A stretch of DNA of 64,000 nucleotides from CAZGUH01 sp964529005 (lineage in GTDB: Bacteria; Actinomycetota; Acidimicrobiia; Acidimicrobiales; Ilumatobacteraceae): NCBI GenBank assembly GCA_964529005.1, contig CAZGUH010000007.1:1-64000 (forward strand), read 5' to 3'. The position numbers and the translations under genes are program-made. The notes under the pieces were generated by a model. That model saw only the letters and a list, made by a program, of their open reading frames with translations, was not told where the DNA came from and did not search any database. Positions 16,184 through 24,686 of this stretch are shown piece by piece. Each line of letters begins with the position of its first letter. The stretch's first letter is position 1.

Positions 16184-17767
16184 ATGACCGCGACGATGGT
16201 GCGGGATCACGCGGCGGACGACGTTCTTGTCGTATCGGCGGCGCAAGGGTCCAAGGAGGCGTTCGCCGAGCTGTACGAGCGTCACCATGACGCCGCGCTC
16301 CGGCTCGCCAAGCGGTTGACGCGCTGCCAGGCCGACGCCGACGACGTCGTGGCGGAGACGTTCGCCGCCGTGTGGCGGGCGATGGGCAACGGGCGCGGGC
16401 CGCGCGACTCCTTCCGCACGTATCTCCTCACGTCCATCCGGCGCAACTGCGGTCGCCATGCCAGCGGTGCCCAGCGGGCGGTGCCGTCGGACTCCGTCGA
16501 CGACTTCGACACCGCGGCGTTCGTGTCCGAGCTGGATGCGGCGCCCAACCAGGACGTGCTGACCGAGGCCTTCCAGTCGCTCCCACCGCGGTGGCAGAGC
16601 GTGCTGTGGGAGTCGGAGGTCGAGGAGCTGCCGCCGGCCGCGATCGCGACCAAGCTCGGAATCGGCCGGCGCGCGGCGATCGCCCTTGCGCACCGCGCTC
16701 GCCGTGGCCTCGGCCACGCCTACCTGCACGCCTTCGCGGCGCACCGCGCGCAGGCGCCCTGCGCCGACGTCGCGCCGCTGATCGTCGAGTCGGTGGTGGG
16801 AGAGCTGCGCGGCGCGCGGCTCCAGCGGGTCGAGAGCCACGTCCTCGAATGCACCGCCTGTGGCGATCTCGACCGCGAGCTGCGCGGGTTGAAGCGTGGG
16901 TTGCGCGAGCTCGCCGGACCGCCCGTGGCGATGTTGCCGGCCATGTTCGGACTCGGCCGCGGGGCGGTCGGCACGGCGCTGTCGAAACTCGCCGTTCCCG
17001 AGCTCCTCGCAGCGGCGACGATCACCGCGGCGGTGGGAGTGGCGCTGCCCGGCGAGGCGGCGCCGTTGCCCCACGCGGCGGATCGCCCGCCGGCATCGGT
17101 CGTCGTCGCGCCGAGCGTTGGCACGGAGCCGGTCGATCGCCCGGTCGTGCTGTCCGCAGGGCCGGTGGTCGCCGACGCGGTCGACGATGTCCCCGCCGAC
17201 GCCCCCGTCGGCACGACTTCACCCTCGATCGGATTTCTCGAGATGGGCGGGACGATCGGTCTGCCGGAGCTTCTCGGGCGCCTCGGGACGGGAGAGGGGC
17301 CAGCCCCCGCTACCTCTGCCGTCGAGGTGCCCGACGTCCTTCCCACCGGGCCGGCCACTGATCTCGAGGTCAGCGACGGCTCGGTGGGAGTGGACGTGAC
17401 CGTGCCCCTCGTGGAGGGCGCGGAAGGAGCCGCGATCATCGGCGGGATGCTCGACGGCGACGGCGCCGACGCCCATGCCGCGGTGTCGATCCCTGGTCTG
17501 ATCGACACCGCGGGCACGGTGGCCGTCGATCTCCCGAGCGCGTCCGTGAGCATCGATGCCGACGCAGCGGTGGCCGCTGCGGGGCTCGACACGGGGGCGA
17601 GCGTGGGCGCCACCATCGGCGCCACGGGCGGATCGATCGACGTCGCCGCGAACGTCGGTGAGCTCGTCGACGTGACCGTCGGCGTCGAGCTGCCCGACGT
17701 GGCCGGGACGATCGCATCCGTCGGTGAGCTCGTGGATCAGGTGCTGGACTCGGTGCGCCCGCGCTGA
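16184..17767 (+). CDS. ECF-type sigma factor fused to zinc-finger/membrane/extracytoplasmic domains
   Basis: This 527-residue protein joins a sigma factor to what looks like its own anti-sigma and sensor part. Residues about 20-95 are sigma region 2 (ADDVVAETFAAVWRA) and about 125-185 are region 4. A ZAS-like zinc motif, H-x3-C-x2-C (HVLECTAC, about 219-226), follows. Next come one probable membrane segment (about 268-290, LLAAATITAAVGVAL) and about 230 residues of Val/Asp/Gly-rich extracytoplasmic sequence. That tail resembles the repeats of the LPXTG protein just upstream in composition. The ATG at 16184 is best spaced from GGAGGAG; GTG at 16181 is the alternative. Sigma-anti-sigma fusions exist in actinobacterial ECF groups, but the target regulon here is unknown. 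Confidence 0.75.
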   Translation: MTATMVRDHAADDVLVVSAAQGSKEAFAELYERHHDAALRLAKRLTRCQADADDVVAETFAAVWRAMGNGRGPRDSFRTYLLTSIRRNCGRHASGAQRAVPSDSVDDFDTAAFVSELDAAPNQDVLTEAFQSLPPRWQSVLWESEVEELPPAAIATKLGIGRRAAIALAHRARRGLGHAYLHAFAAHRAQAPCADVAPLIVESVVGELRGARLQRVESHVLECTACGDLDRELRGLKRGLRELAGPPVAMLPAMFGLGRGAVGTALSKLAVPELLAAATITAAVGVALPGEAAPLPHAADRPPASVVVAPSVGTEPVDRPVVLSAGPVVADAVDDVPADAPVGTTSPSIGFLEMGGTIGLPELLGRLGTGEGPAPATSAVEVPDVLPTGPATDLEVSDGSVGVDVTVPLVEGAEGAAIIGGMLDGDGADAHAAVSIPGLIDTAGTVAVDLPSASVSIDADAAVAAAGLDTGASVGATIGATGGSIDVAANVGELVDVTVGVELPDVAGTIASVGELVDQVLDSVRPR

Positions 17768-17805
17768 CCGGCGCGTCGAGTCCGCGACGATCCTCGTGAC
17801 GACGG

Positions 17806-19245
17806 TTACGACGCCACGCGCCAGGAGTTGATCGCCAGCTCGCCCGAGTCCGGCCGGAACTGCACGACGGCGCGAATCGACGTCGATCGACCGCCTTTCG
17901 TCGCGGTCGAGATCAGCAGCAGCCGGCTGTCGGCGGGGCTGACCTCGATCCCGATCGAGAAGGCACTGGCCGACGCCGACGCCTGCGTGTCCAGCAGGGC
18001 GATGACGATGCCGCCAAGCAGCTGGCCGTTGGCCGCGTTGGTGATGTTCCCCAGCGTGACCCCGGCCCGCGGCGCCCACACGAGCCCATGGATGGCGACG
18101 TCGTTGTTGCTGCCCGACTTGGTCTCGAGGATCCAGCTGTTGTAGCCGAGGGTGCTGGCGGTGTACCCGGGGCCTCCGGCGTCGAGCGCGTAGATGCTCA
18201 CGTACGACTCGGTCTGGAGGCGGCGGAAGATCTCGAGCTCGCCGCCGTTCTCGACGTTGATCTTGCTCGTGCCCCCGAACCAGAACGTCGCCCCTCCGCG
18301 GGCGCCGATCGCGTTGTTGGCGAACTTGTCCGCCGCGATGGCTGTCTCGCAGTCGGAGCTGTCGATCTTCGCCGTGTCTCCTCCGCCGTCTGCGTAGCCG
18401 GCGATGAGGACCTTGTTCTTCAGCTCGATCGTGACGTTCTCGAAGTAGTAGTCGCCCGCCTTGAAGTAGTTGGCGCTGCCGAGGCTGGGCGCCGTCGTGT
18501 ACGTGCCCGGCGAGAACACCCGGCAATGCGGGTCGCTGGTGTCCGGCGCGGGGTTCACCGTCCACGACGGGAGCGACGACGGTGGTGTCGCCGCCGAGGG
18601 GCGGCTGAAGATCTCCCCGTCCCAATCCAGCTCGGTGCATTGCGGACCGCGGAAGAAGTCGGGGGTGAAGACGAGGTAACCGTTCGACATCCCCGGGATC
18701 GTCACCGGGGTGTCGCAGTCGGTGGCGGTGTACCAGAGGTCGCCGTTCTCGATCTCGAGCTTGGCGGCCAGGCTGATGCGCGTCGGATCCGAGATGTACA
18801 CCGGACCGCTGAACGTCTTCACGTTGTTCGACCCGCCGGCGCCCTTCGTCGTGAAGATCGGCGTTCCGCTCGGCACGCCCTCGCCGGTGACGACGATTCC
18901 CCAGCCTTGGAGATCGGAGATCAGCGTGCCGACGCGCCGGCAGGTGACGACCGAGGTCGCGCCGTTGATCTCTGGCGGGAAGACCTGCGTGAAGCCGGTG
19001 CCGGATCCCGCTGCTGTCGTGCAGAGCGTCTGGAAGTTGCGCAGCTTCTCGATCCCGAAGCGCAGGCCGCCGTCGGCGGCTGCGAGCCGATCTGCGCGGT
19101 CCTCGACGACGTTGCCGTAGCGAAGATTGGCGACGACGTAACCGGCCACCGACACGACCACGGTGGCGATCACGGTCGACAGGACGAGAACGATGACCAG
19201 AATCGCACCGCGATCTCGGTCGTCGTCGTGGCGCTTACTTGACAT
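17806..19245 (-). CDS. PilX-like minor pilin/adhesin
   Basis: This 479-residue protein has a short basic N-terminus, then DRGAILVIVLVLSTVIATVVV, the membrane helix typical of PilX/GspK-like minor pilins. It lacks the canonical Glu at +5, as PilX-like proteins often do. The large soluble part contains about eight cysteines, a parallel-beta-like middle region and a C-terminus ending NSWRV. Large minor pilins usually sit at the pilus tip and can mediate adhesion. The start at 19245 overlaps the upstream pilin gene by 11 nt. It is the last of three overlapping minor-pilin genes and converges on the sigma-fusion gene. A truncated relative of its C-terminus survives in the remnant at 10577. Confidence 0.7.
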   Translation of the reverse strand: MSSKRHDDDRDRGAILVIVLVLSTVIATVVVSVAGYVVANLRYGNVVEDRADRLAAADGGLRFGIEKLRNFQTLCTTAAGSGTGFTQVFPPEINGATSVVTCRRVGTLISDLQGWGIVVTGEGVPSGTPIFTTKGAGGSNNVKTFSGPVYISDPTRISLAAKLEIENGDLWYTATDCDTPVTIPGMSNGYLVFTPDFFRGPQCTELDWDGEIFSRPSAATPPSSLPSWTVNPAPDTSDPHCRVFSPGTYTTAPSLGSANYFKAGDYYFENVTIELKNKVLIAGYADGGGDTAKIDSSDCETAIAADKFANNAIGARGGATFWFGGTSKINVENGGELEIFRRLQTESYVSIYALDAGGPGYTASTLGYNSWILETKSGSNNDVAIHGLVWAPRAGVTLGNITNAANGQLLGGIVIALLDTQASASASAFSIGIEVSPADSRLLLISTATKGGRSTSIRAVVQFRPDSGELAINSWRVAS

Positions 19246-20362
19246 CGAGCACCCCTGACGCGAGTTCGGCGCCGGCTGCGGAGTAGACGGCGATCGTGCG
19301 GTCGCCATTGGCCCACAGCTCCGACGAGCCTTGCGGATAGCCGGGGAACGTGACGGTGTAACCGCCGCCGGAGGCGCTGAAGTTGCGGAACAGCTCACCA
19401 TTGGGCGCGCCGGTCGACGCGCGGGCCTCGAGCCCGATGCACACCCCTGAGGTCGTGATCGTGATCGTGACGGCCTGCTGGAGGACGCCGACGTTGGTGT
19501 TGCTGTTGCCGTTGCCGTTCGGGTCCGTGTTCTTCACGGACGTCGGCGACATCGAGAACGTCTCGACTGCGCACGGAATGGTCGTGGTCGTGGTCGAGCT
19601 CGACGTCGTGGTCGACGTGCTGGTCGTCTCGGATTCGACCGTCGTCGTGGTGCCGGGGTCGGGCGGCGGCGCCGTCGTGGTCGTCGTCGTGGTGGTGGTC
19701 GTCGTGGTGGTGGTCGTGGTCGCTGTCGTCGGCGCAGCCGCCGTGGACGTCGGCGCGAGGGTGTTCGCCGGGTTCTTCGGGGCGCTGTCGGTCCGGACGA
19801 TACTCCCTGAGAGGGTCTCCACCTCGAAGGTGACCCGAGTGACGTCCCCGCCGGCGTCCGTCGTGACGGTGACCGCGACAGGGAGGGTCCCCGGCGTCCA
19901 CCCAGCCGGCAGAGCGGGGAGAGCCGAGGTGACGTCGAGGTCCGCCCCTCCGGAGAGGGTTCCCGAACCCGTGCCCGAGCACGAGATCCGCTGGATCTTG
20001 CTCTCGGTTCCTTCCGTCACGTGCCGGTAGTTGGCGATGAAGCGCTCGGTCGAGCCCGCCGCCGTCTCCGACCACTCGAGCCGGAGCAGGTTCGTCCCCG
20101 GGCTGATCGCGCATCCGCTCGCCGCGGCCGGGTCGGTGTTGAACCCTCCCGGGGGCGTCGAATCGACATCCTGCGGCAGCCAGGTCACGAGACCCAGCAG
20201 TGAATGAGAACTCTCCGTGCGCTCGGTGACGTCGGGCGTCGCTCGGAGCGCGATCTGGAACGTCATCGCCAGCGCGGGGGCGATGATGCCGATCACGGCG
20301 ATCGAGACCAGCAGTTCGACGAGGGTGACCCCCCGGTCACGGGTGCGCATCGACTGGCTCAT
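19235..20362 (-). CDS. GspJ/PulJ-like minor pilin with poly-threonine linker
   Basis: This 375-residue prepilin-like protein starts MSQSMRTRDRG and has the cleavage motif RG before VTLVELLVSIAVIG, with Glu at +5. The domain after the helix resembles GspJ-type minor pilins (TWLPQDV). It is followed by a Thr-rich linker that includes 16 consecutive threonines encoded by mixed ACC/ACG codons (19673-19720). A C-terminal domain of about 120 residues with two cysteines comes last. The linker probably projects the C-terminal domain from the pilus surface. It overlaps the GspI-like gene by 4 nt and the PilX-like gene by 11 nt, indicating tight co-translation. MRTRDRG at 20350 is an alternative start. 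Confidence 0.75.
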   Translation of the reverse strand: MSQSMRTRDRGVTLVELLVSIAVIGIIAPALAMTFQIALRATPDVTERTESSHSLLGLVTWLPQDVDSTPPGGFNTDPAAASGCAISPGTNLLRLEWSETAAGSTERFIANYRHVTEGTESKIQRISCSGTGSGTLSGGADLDVTSALPALPAGWTPGTLPVAVTVTTDAGGDVTRVTFEVETLSGSIVRTDSAPKNPANTLAPTSTAAAPTTATTTTTTTTTTTTTTTTAPPPDPGTTTTVESETTSTSTTTSSSTTTTTIPCAVETFSMSPTSVKNTDPNGNGNSNTNVGVLQQAVTITITTSGVCIGLEARASTGAPNGELFRNFSASGGGYTVTFPGYPQGSSELWANGDRTIAVYSAAGAELASGVLDVK

Positions 20363-20862
20363 CCCTTCACCACCTGCACGGATTCGACGATCCGGCCGTC
20401 GAGGTTGCGAACCTCGAGGGTGATCAGCTGGAGGTTGATGCCCGAGTCGTCGTAGCACGTCCCTTGGTACGCGTCCTCCCCGTTCCAGAACTCGACGCTT
20501 GCGACCCGGATGTTGCTCGCAGGCCAACCTTCCGGGTTTTCCGTCCCCTGAACGATCGCCTGATACGCGGCGATCATCTCGCTCGTGCGTGGGGATGTCT
20601 CGGTCCCGCAATCCTCGAGCGTCGAGCCGTAGAGCACGTCGGATGCGGTTTGAAGCCAGGCGTGCGCGTTGGCGTGGTCGCGGTTCAGAGCCGAACCGGT
20701 GACGGAGGCCCGGAGCGCCCCGAGCATCGCCACGACAGCCGTGCCGAGCAGGACGATGGCCACCAGGATCTCCACCAGGGTGGTGCCCGCGTCCGCCGAG
20801 CGGTCGAGAGCGGGCGCTCGGCGGGTCGCCGAATCGCAGCGGGTGGTGTGCGAGATCTGCAC
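20359..20862 (-). CDS. GspI/PilV-like minor pilin
   Basis: This 167-residue prepilin has a basic leader ending DAG before TTLVEILVAIVLLGTAVVAML, with Glu at +5. The soluble domain has three cysteines and ends in LITLEVRNLDGRIVESVQVVKG, typical of GspI/PilV pseudopilins. It should be processed by the prepilin peptidase at 24687 and join a tip-initiating complex with the two downstream proteins. The stop overlaps the next start (ATGA). rlmI ends 48 bp upstream on the same strand, so the pilins may be read from the rlmI transcript. Confidence 0.8.
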   Translation of the reverse strand: MQISHTTRCDSATRRAPALDRSADAGTTLVEILVAIVLLGTAVVAMLGALRASVTGSALNRDHANAHAWLQTASDVLYGSTLEDCGTETSPRTSEMIAAYQAIVQGTENPEGWPASNIRVASVEFWNGEDAYQGTCYDDSGINLQLITLEVRNLDGRIVESVQVVKG

Positions 20863-20909
20863 GCCACGTCATCGGCGTCGTGGCGGCCCAACATGAGCCC
20901 GAGAGTTCG

Positions 20910-22094
20910 TCAGTCGACGGCGATGACGAGGCCTTTGAGGTACTCCGCCTCGGGGAAGGTGAGCGGGACCGGATGGTCGGGGCTCTGGCCGAGGCGGGCG
21001 ACGATGCGAGCCGAGCGGCGTGCGTCGAGAGCTGCGCCGGCGACGATCTTGGTGAACAGGGCCGTGCTGACACCGCCGCTGCACGAGAACGTCATCAGCA
21101 GCCCGCCGGGCGCGAGCAGCTTCAGCGCGAGAAGGTTGAGGTCCTTGTACGCCCGGCTCGCTCGTTGCACGTGCGCCTCGGTGGGCGCCAGCCGGGGCGG
21201 GTCCATGATGATCAGGTCGAATGCGGCCGCGCGGTCGCGCAGGCGTCGGAGCTCGACGAACGCGTCCGCCTCGACGAGCTCTCCGACGTCGACGCCGTTG
21301 AGCTCGCCGTTGCGCCGCGCCGTCGCCAGCGCCGTGGCAGACGAGTCGATGCTCAGGACGGACGACGATCCGCTCGCCGCGGCGACGACGCTGAACGCGC
21401 CCGTGTAGGCGAACACGTTGAGCACCCGCCGACCCGCGCTGACGGATGTCAGCGCCGCGCGGGCGTTGCGCTGGTCGAGGTAGAAGCCGGTCTTGTGGCC
21501 AGCGGCGACGTCGACCGCGAAGCGCCACGTACCTTCCCGCATGATCAGCTCGTCGTTCGGCTGTTCGCCCCACAACACACCGGTGCGGGCGCCCAGCCCC
21601 TCGCGCTCGCGCGCGTCGGCGTCGCTGCGCTCGTAGACGCCGGTCACACCGGGGAGGTGGCGCAGCTCGTCGACGATGGTGTCGCGAAAGATCTCGGCTC
21701 CTGCGGTCGTGAACTGGCACACCACGATCGAGCCATACCGATCGACGATCAATCCCGGGATCCCGTCGGCCTCGCTGAAGACGAGTCGCATCGCGTCGGC
21801 GTCAGGCAGGAGCCCGGCGCGACGTTGGACCGATCGCCGGACGAGTTCGCGCACGAACGGCTCGTCGACCGTCTGGTCCGGGTTGAACGTCCACATCCGC
21901 GCGCGCAGCTTGTTGGCTGGGTTGAGCGCGGCTCGCCCGAGCGCTGTCCCGTCGGCCGCTCGGACGACGACGGTCGCACCGGGCTTGACGGAGTCCGAGA
22001 CGGTCGCAACCGACCCGCTGAAGATCCACGGATGGCGCCGTCGCACCGACCTGTCTCTGCCGGGCCGCAGGTGGAGGGCCGGTTCGGCGTTCAT
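20910..22094 (-). CDS. rlmI: 23S rRNA (cytosine-C5)-methyltransferase, RlmI family
   Basis: This 394-residue class I rRNA methyltransferase, by similarity to RlmI, methylates C1962-type cytosine in 23S rRNA. An N-terminal PUA-like domain (about 1-80, with RRRHPWIFSGSV) precedes a central EEHEA-like region. The Rossmann methyltransferase domain carries VLNVFAYTGAFSV (SAM loop), IIMDPPRLAP (motif IV) and FSCSGGVS with the catalytic cysteine. The start MNAEPALHLRPGRD is set by family alignment, and TACCGT lies 7 nt upstream. It is divergent from pilA (140 bp) and upstream of the minor pilins. That placement among pilin genes looks incidental. Confidence 0.9.
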   Translation of the reverse strand: MNAEPALHLRPGRDRSVRRRHPWIFSGSVATVSDSVKPGATVVVRAADGTALGRAALNPANKLRARMWTFNPDQTVDEPFVRELVRRSVQRRAGLLPDADAMRLVFSEADGIPGLIVDRYGSIVVCQFTTAGAEIFRDTIVDELRHLPGVTGVYERSDADAREREGLGARTGVLWGEQPNDELIMREGTWRFAVDVAAGHKTGFYLDQRNARAALTSVSAGRRVLNVFAYTGAFSVVAAASGSSSVLSIDSSATALATARRNGELNGVDVGELVEADAFVELRRLRDRAAAFDLIIMDPPRLAPTEAHVQRASRAYKDLNLLALKLLAPGGLLMTFSCSGGVSTALFTKIVAGAALDARRSARIVARLGQSPDHPVPLTFPEAEYLKGLVIAVD

Positions 22095-22101
22095 CGGTCC
22101 C

Positions 22102-22107
22102 ACGGTA
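22102..22107 (-). promoter_or_regulatory. -10-like TACCGT 7 nt before rlmI
   Basis: On the minus strand TACCGT is followed by 7 nt and the ATG at 22094. No ribosome binding site is present. This fits the leaderless pattern seen elsewhere in the window. Confidence 0.4.
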
Positions 22108-22150
22108 GGCACTGGGGGAGATCTCGAAAAAGTTCCTTTAGCCCGCCGCG

Positions 22151-22210
22151 CTCCGTGTCGATCTATCGCATGCGTTGGGCCCGACGTCCGGGTTCGACGT
22201 CTCCACGGAG
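22151..22210 (+). promoter_or_regulatory. Structured leader upstream of pilA
   Basis: CTCCGTG (22151-22157) can pair with CACGGAG (22204-22210), enclosing about 46 nt that include a repeated GACGTC. The stem ends 24 nt before the pilA start, next to the GAGGAGA ribosome binding site, so it could affect translation. No riboswitch class is recognised. Confidence 0.3.
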
Positions 22211-22234
22211 TCACACCGGACGTGAGGAGAGTGC

Positions 22235-22618
22235 GTGAACGACATCCAACCCATCGACCATCCAGCCCCCGCCCGCCGTGACCGTGGCTTCACCCTCGTG
22301 GAGCTGCTCATCGTCATCGTGATCCTGGGCATCCTCGCCACCGTGACGGTCTTCGCCGTTCGCGGCATCACCGACAAGGGCAACGAGAGTGCCTGTGAGG
22401 CAGATCGGAGCACCATCCTCACCGCGCTCGAGGCCTTCTACGCCCAGAACAACAGCGTGTACCCAGAGAGCCTGGCTGACCTTTCGCCGGAATTCACGGC
22501 TTCCGAGCCGGATGCCACGAAGTGGAGCTACACCCACACTGCGGACAATGCTGCGACGACGAACGTGAACGAAGAGGCGTACGCGCTCGCCGGCGCTGGC
22601 GACTGCGCAGGCTTCTGA
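22235..22618 (+). CDS. pilA: Major type IV pilin
   Basis: This 127-residue prepilin has an 18-residue leader ending DRG. The mature protein begins FTLVELLIVIVILGILATV with the conserved Glu at +5. The body is short and acidic with two cysteines (one near residue 54, one near the end) that could form the usual disulfide. The GTG start at 22235 follows a GAGGAGA ribosome binding site. It should be cleaved by the prepilin peptidase at 24687 and polymerised by PilB. It is monocistronic, closed by a strong terminator hairpin, with a structured leader upstream. Such separate expression fits the major, abundant subunit. Confidence 0.92.
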   Translation: MNDIQPIDHPAPARRDRGFTLVELLIVIVILGILATVTVFAVRGITDKGNESACEADRSTILTALEAFYAQNNSVYPESLADLSPEFTASEPDATKWSYTHTADNAATTNVNEEAYALAGAGDCAGF

Positions 22619-22633
22619 GCGCTCAGCCTCGAG

Positions 22634-22660
22634 GAAGCCGGCCCAGAGCGGGCCGGCTTC
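22634..22660. terminator. Terminator hairpin between pilA and the DUF429 gene
   Basis: GAAGCCGGCCC (22634-22644), a 5-nt loop and GGGCCGGCTTC (22650-22660) make a perfect 11-bp stem followed by TTCGCG. It lies 15 bp after the pilA stop and 6 bp before the convergent gene end, so it can serve both directions. Confidence 0.8.
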
Positions 22661-22666
22661 TTCGCG

Positions 22667-23383
22667 TCAACGCACCCATTCCATGCGTAGGCCGGTGCTG
22701 TCCCATGACGGCTCGGCCGGAACGCGCGCCATGGCTCGCCCCGCGGCGCGTCGAGCGGTCCACAGCAACCCAGATGCTTGGAGAACGTGCAGCCGGCCGG
22801 CGCCCTGCGGTGGCACCGATGTCACGAAGCGCTCGACTCCGGGAAGTCTGTCTCGAAGCAGGTGAATCCGCTCGACGACGCCCGGCTCCTGGAACGGCGA
22901 CGAGCGCAGCGGCCGATCTCCATTGAGGTGGTGGAAGCTGAGATCCGGCAACGCGCTGACGTAGCTGCGCTGATGGAAGGGTTGGAGCTCCGTGTCGGCC
23001 TCGCGGAACCACCGGAAGCGTCGGAAGTCAGCCGCTGTCAGCCAGGGCTCCAGCTTCGCCGCCTCGACTCTTGTCGCCTGCAACGCGGCGCGAGAAGGCG
23101 TCGGCCGTACCGCAGCACGGCGAGGCCACCCCAGCATCGCCCGCGCCATCTCGTCACACGGTCTGAACGGGCCTTTCGGCGTGTCATGGAGACCGACAGG
23201 CACGTTGATCGCGACTGCGTCGAACCGCGGCCGCCAATCGAGCACGTCGGCCAGGGCAGGAAGGACGAACGGATCCTCAGCTACGACCGTGACGCCCGCG
23301 AGGCGGGCTGAGAGCACGAGCCAACCGCCCGGGCACGGTGTCACCCCGGCGATGCTCTTGTACGGCAGCGCTCGTGTCGTCAC
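22667..23383 (-). CDS. DUF429 family protein (predicted RNase H-like fold)
   Basis: This 238-residue protein is of the DUF429 type. The conserved GVTPCPGGWLV is at the N-terminus, followed by AINVPVGLHD, PCDEMARAMLGWPRRAAVRPTP, and later the HHLNG and GVVERIHLL region. The family is predicted to adopt an RNase H-like fold, but no activity is established. The family usually reads GVDGCPGGW and DxPIGL; here the first Asp is replaced (VTPCPGG) and the second motif reads INVPVGL. A predicted catalytic acid may therefore be missing. The GTG start at 23383 is uncertain. It lies between pilA and pilT on the same strand as pilT (53 bp apart) with no obvious functional link. Confidence 0.75.
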   Translation of the reverse strand: MTTRALPYKSIAGVTPCPGGWLVLSARLAGVTVVAEDPFVLPALADVLDWRPRFDAVAINVPVGLHDTPKGPFRPCDEMARAMLGWPRRAAVRPTPSRAALQATRVEAAKLEPWLTAADFRRFRWFREADTELQPFHQRSYVSALPDLSFHHLNGDRPLRSSPFQEPGVVERIHLLRDRLPGVERFVTSVPPQGAGRLHVLQASGLLWTARRAAGRAMARVPAEPSWDSTGLRMEWVR

Positions 23384-23436
23384 GTCGCTCTGGTTCTACC
23401 AAGCCGGTTGGCCGGGATCCGGTGATGCTCGATGGC

Positions 23437-24591
23437 TCAGCGCCGCGGGACGTTGATCCCGCTTCCAGTCGAGCCCGTCTGTCCCGCGACCATCGTCGCC
23501 TGCCCCATCATCTGCGCCCGTCGGGTGGCGAGCTGGTTCTTGACCTCGTTGGGGAAGATACTGATCTCGCAGGCCGTCTCGAGATCGACCAGCCCGGCCG
23601 CGACGAGACGCGCGAGATCGCTCTCCAAGGTCTGCATGCCTTCGGCCGCGCCGGTGGCGATGATGTTGCGCATCTGGCGGCTCTTGCCCTCGCGGATCAG
23701 GTTGCGCACGGCGTCGTTGCTGATCAACACCTCGTACGCGCCGACCCGGCCGCCTGACGCGACGGGAACGAGGCGCTGGCTGATCACGCCTTGCAGCGAG
23801 CCGGCGAGCTGGATCTGGATCTGGTCTCGTCGTTCGGCCGGGAAGACGTCGACGATGCGGTCGAGCGCTTGGGGGGCGTCGTTCGTGTGCAGCGTGGCGA
23901 AGACGAGGTGGCCGGTCTCGGCGAGCGTCAGCGCGATCGAGATGCTCTCCAGGTCGCGCATCTCGCCCAGAAGGATGACGTCGGGGTCTTCGCGCAGCGC
24001 GCTGCGCAAGCCCTCGGCGAACGTCGCCACGTCGGTGCCGACCTCACGCTGGTTGACCATCGCCAGCTTGTGATTGTGCAAGTACTCGAGCGGATCCTCG
24101 ATAGTGAGGATGTGGCACGGGCGCGTCGCGTTGATCCGGTCGATCATCGCCGCCAGGGTCGTGCTCTTCCCGCTTCCCGTCGGCCCGACGACGAGAACGA
24201 GGCCGTAGGGCTGGTTCAGCAGAGTGGTCGCCGCTGCCGGTGCGCCCAACTCCTCCAACGTGCGCACGCGGTGGGGCACGAGCCGCAGCGCCAGGGCCAG
24301 CGACCCGCGCTGACGGAATACGTTGCCGCGGAAGCGGCCGACGTCGTGCAACCCGAACGAGAAGTCGACCTGCCGGTGCTCGCCGAGCTCCACCCGCTTG
24401 TCGTCGTCGAGGATCGACATCACCATCCGCTCCACCTCGTCGGCGGTCAGGTTGTCCTCGCCGTAGGGGATGAGCACGCCGTCGCGACGGGCGGACGGAG
24501 GCCGGCCGACCGTGAGGTGGAGGTCGCTCGAGCCCGTCTCGACGGTCGCGATGAGGAGCTTCTCGAGGGCGGGGTCTGGGATCAACATCAT
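23437..24591 (-). CDS. pilT: Type IV pilus retraction ATPase
   Basis: This 384-residue hexameric ATPase powers pilus retraction. Walker A is GPTGSGKSTT, the Asp box is ILTIEDPLEY, Walker B lies in DPDVILLGEMRD, and the His box is TGHLVFATLHTNDA. The C-terminal region carries the retraction-associated GMQTLESDL phrase. It is slightly longer than PilT of proteobacteria through a Gly/Thr-rich tail. Two ATGs (24591 and 24588) could start it after a GAGGTGACGTC sequence. It is divergent from the prepilin peptidase gene across 95 bp. A dedicated PilT indicates that these pili can retract, so twitching or DNA uptake is possible. Confidence 0.93.
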   Translation of the reverse strand: MMLIPDPALEKLLIATVETGSSDLHLTVGRPPSARRDGVLIPYGEDNLTADEVERMVMSILDDDKRVELGEHRQVDFSFGLHDVGRFRGNVFRQRGSLALALRLVPHRVRTLEELGAPAAATTLLNQPYGLVLVVGPTGSGKSTTLAAMIDRINATRPCHILTIEDPLEYLHNHKLAMVNQREVGTDVATFAEGLRSALREDPDVILLGEMRDLESISIALTLAETGHLVFATLHTNDAPQALDRIVDVFPAERRDQIQIQLAGSLQGVISQRLVPVASGGRVGAYEVLISNDAVRNLIREGKSRQMRNIIATGAAEGMQTLESDLARLVAAGLVDLETACEISIFPNEVKNQLATRRAQMMGQATMVAGQTGSTGSGINVPRR

Positions 24592-24686
24592 GGTGACGTC
24601 ACCTCTGTGCGCATCGGGCGCCTCCCTCGACGCCGCAGGTCGTATCGCTGGCGGTTCCGCCGCAGCCGCCGGGAGGCAACCCGCGT

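Noticed and set aside
22095..22234. Possible cyclic di-GMP riboswitch before pilA
   Set aside because: A long-range stem exists, but the conserved cyclic di-GMP-I core sequences are not recognisable.
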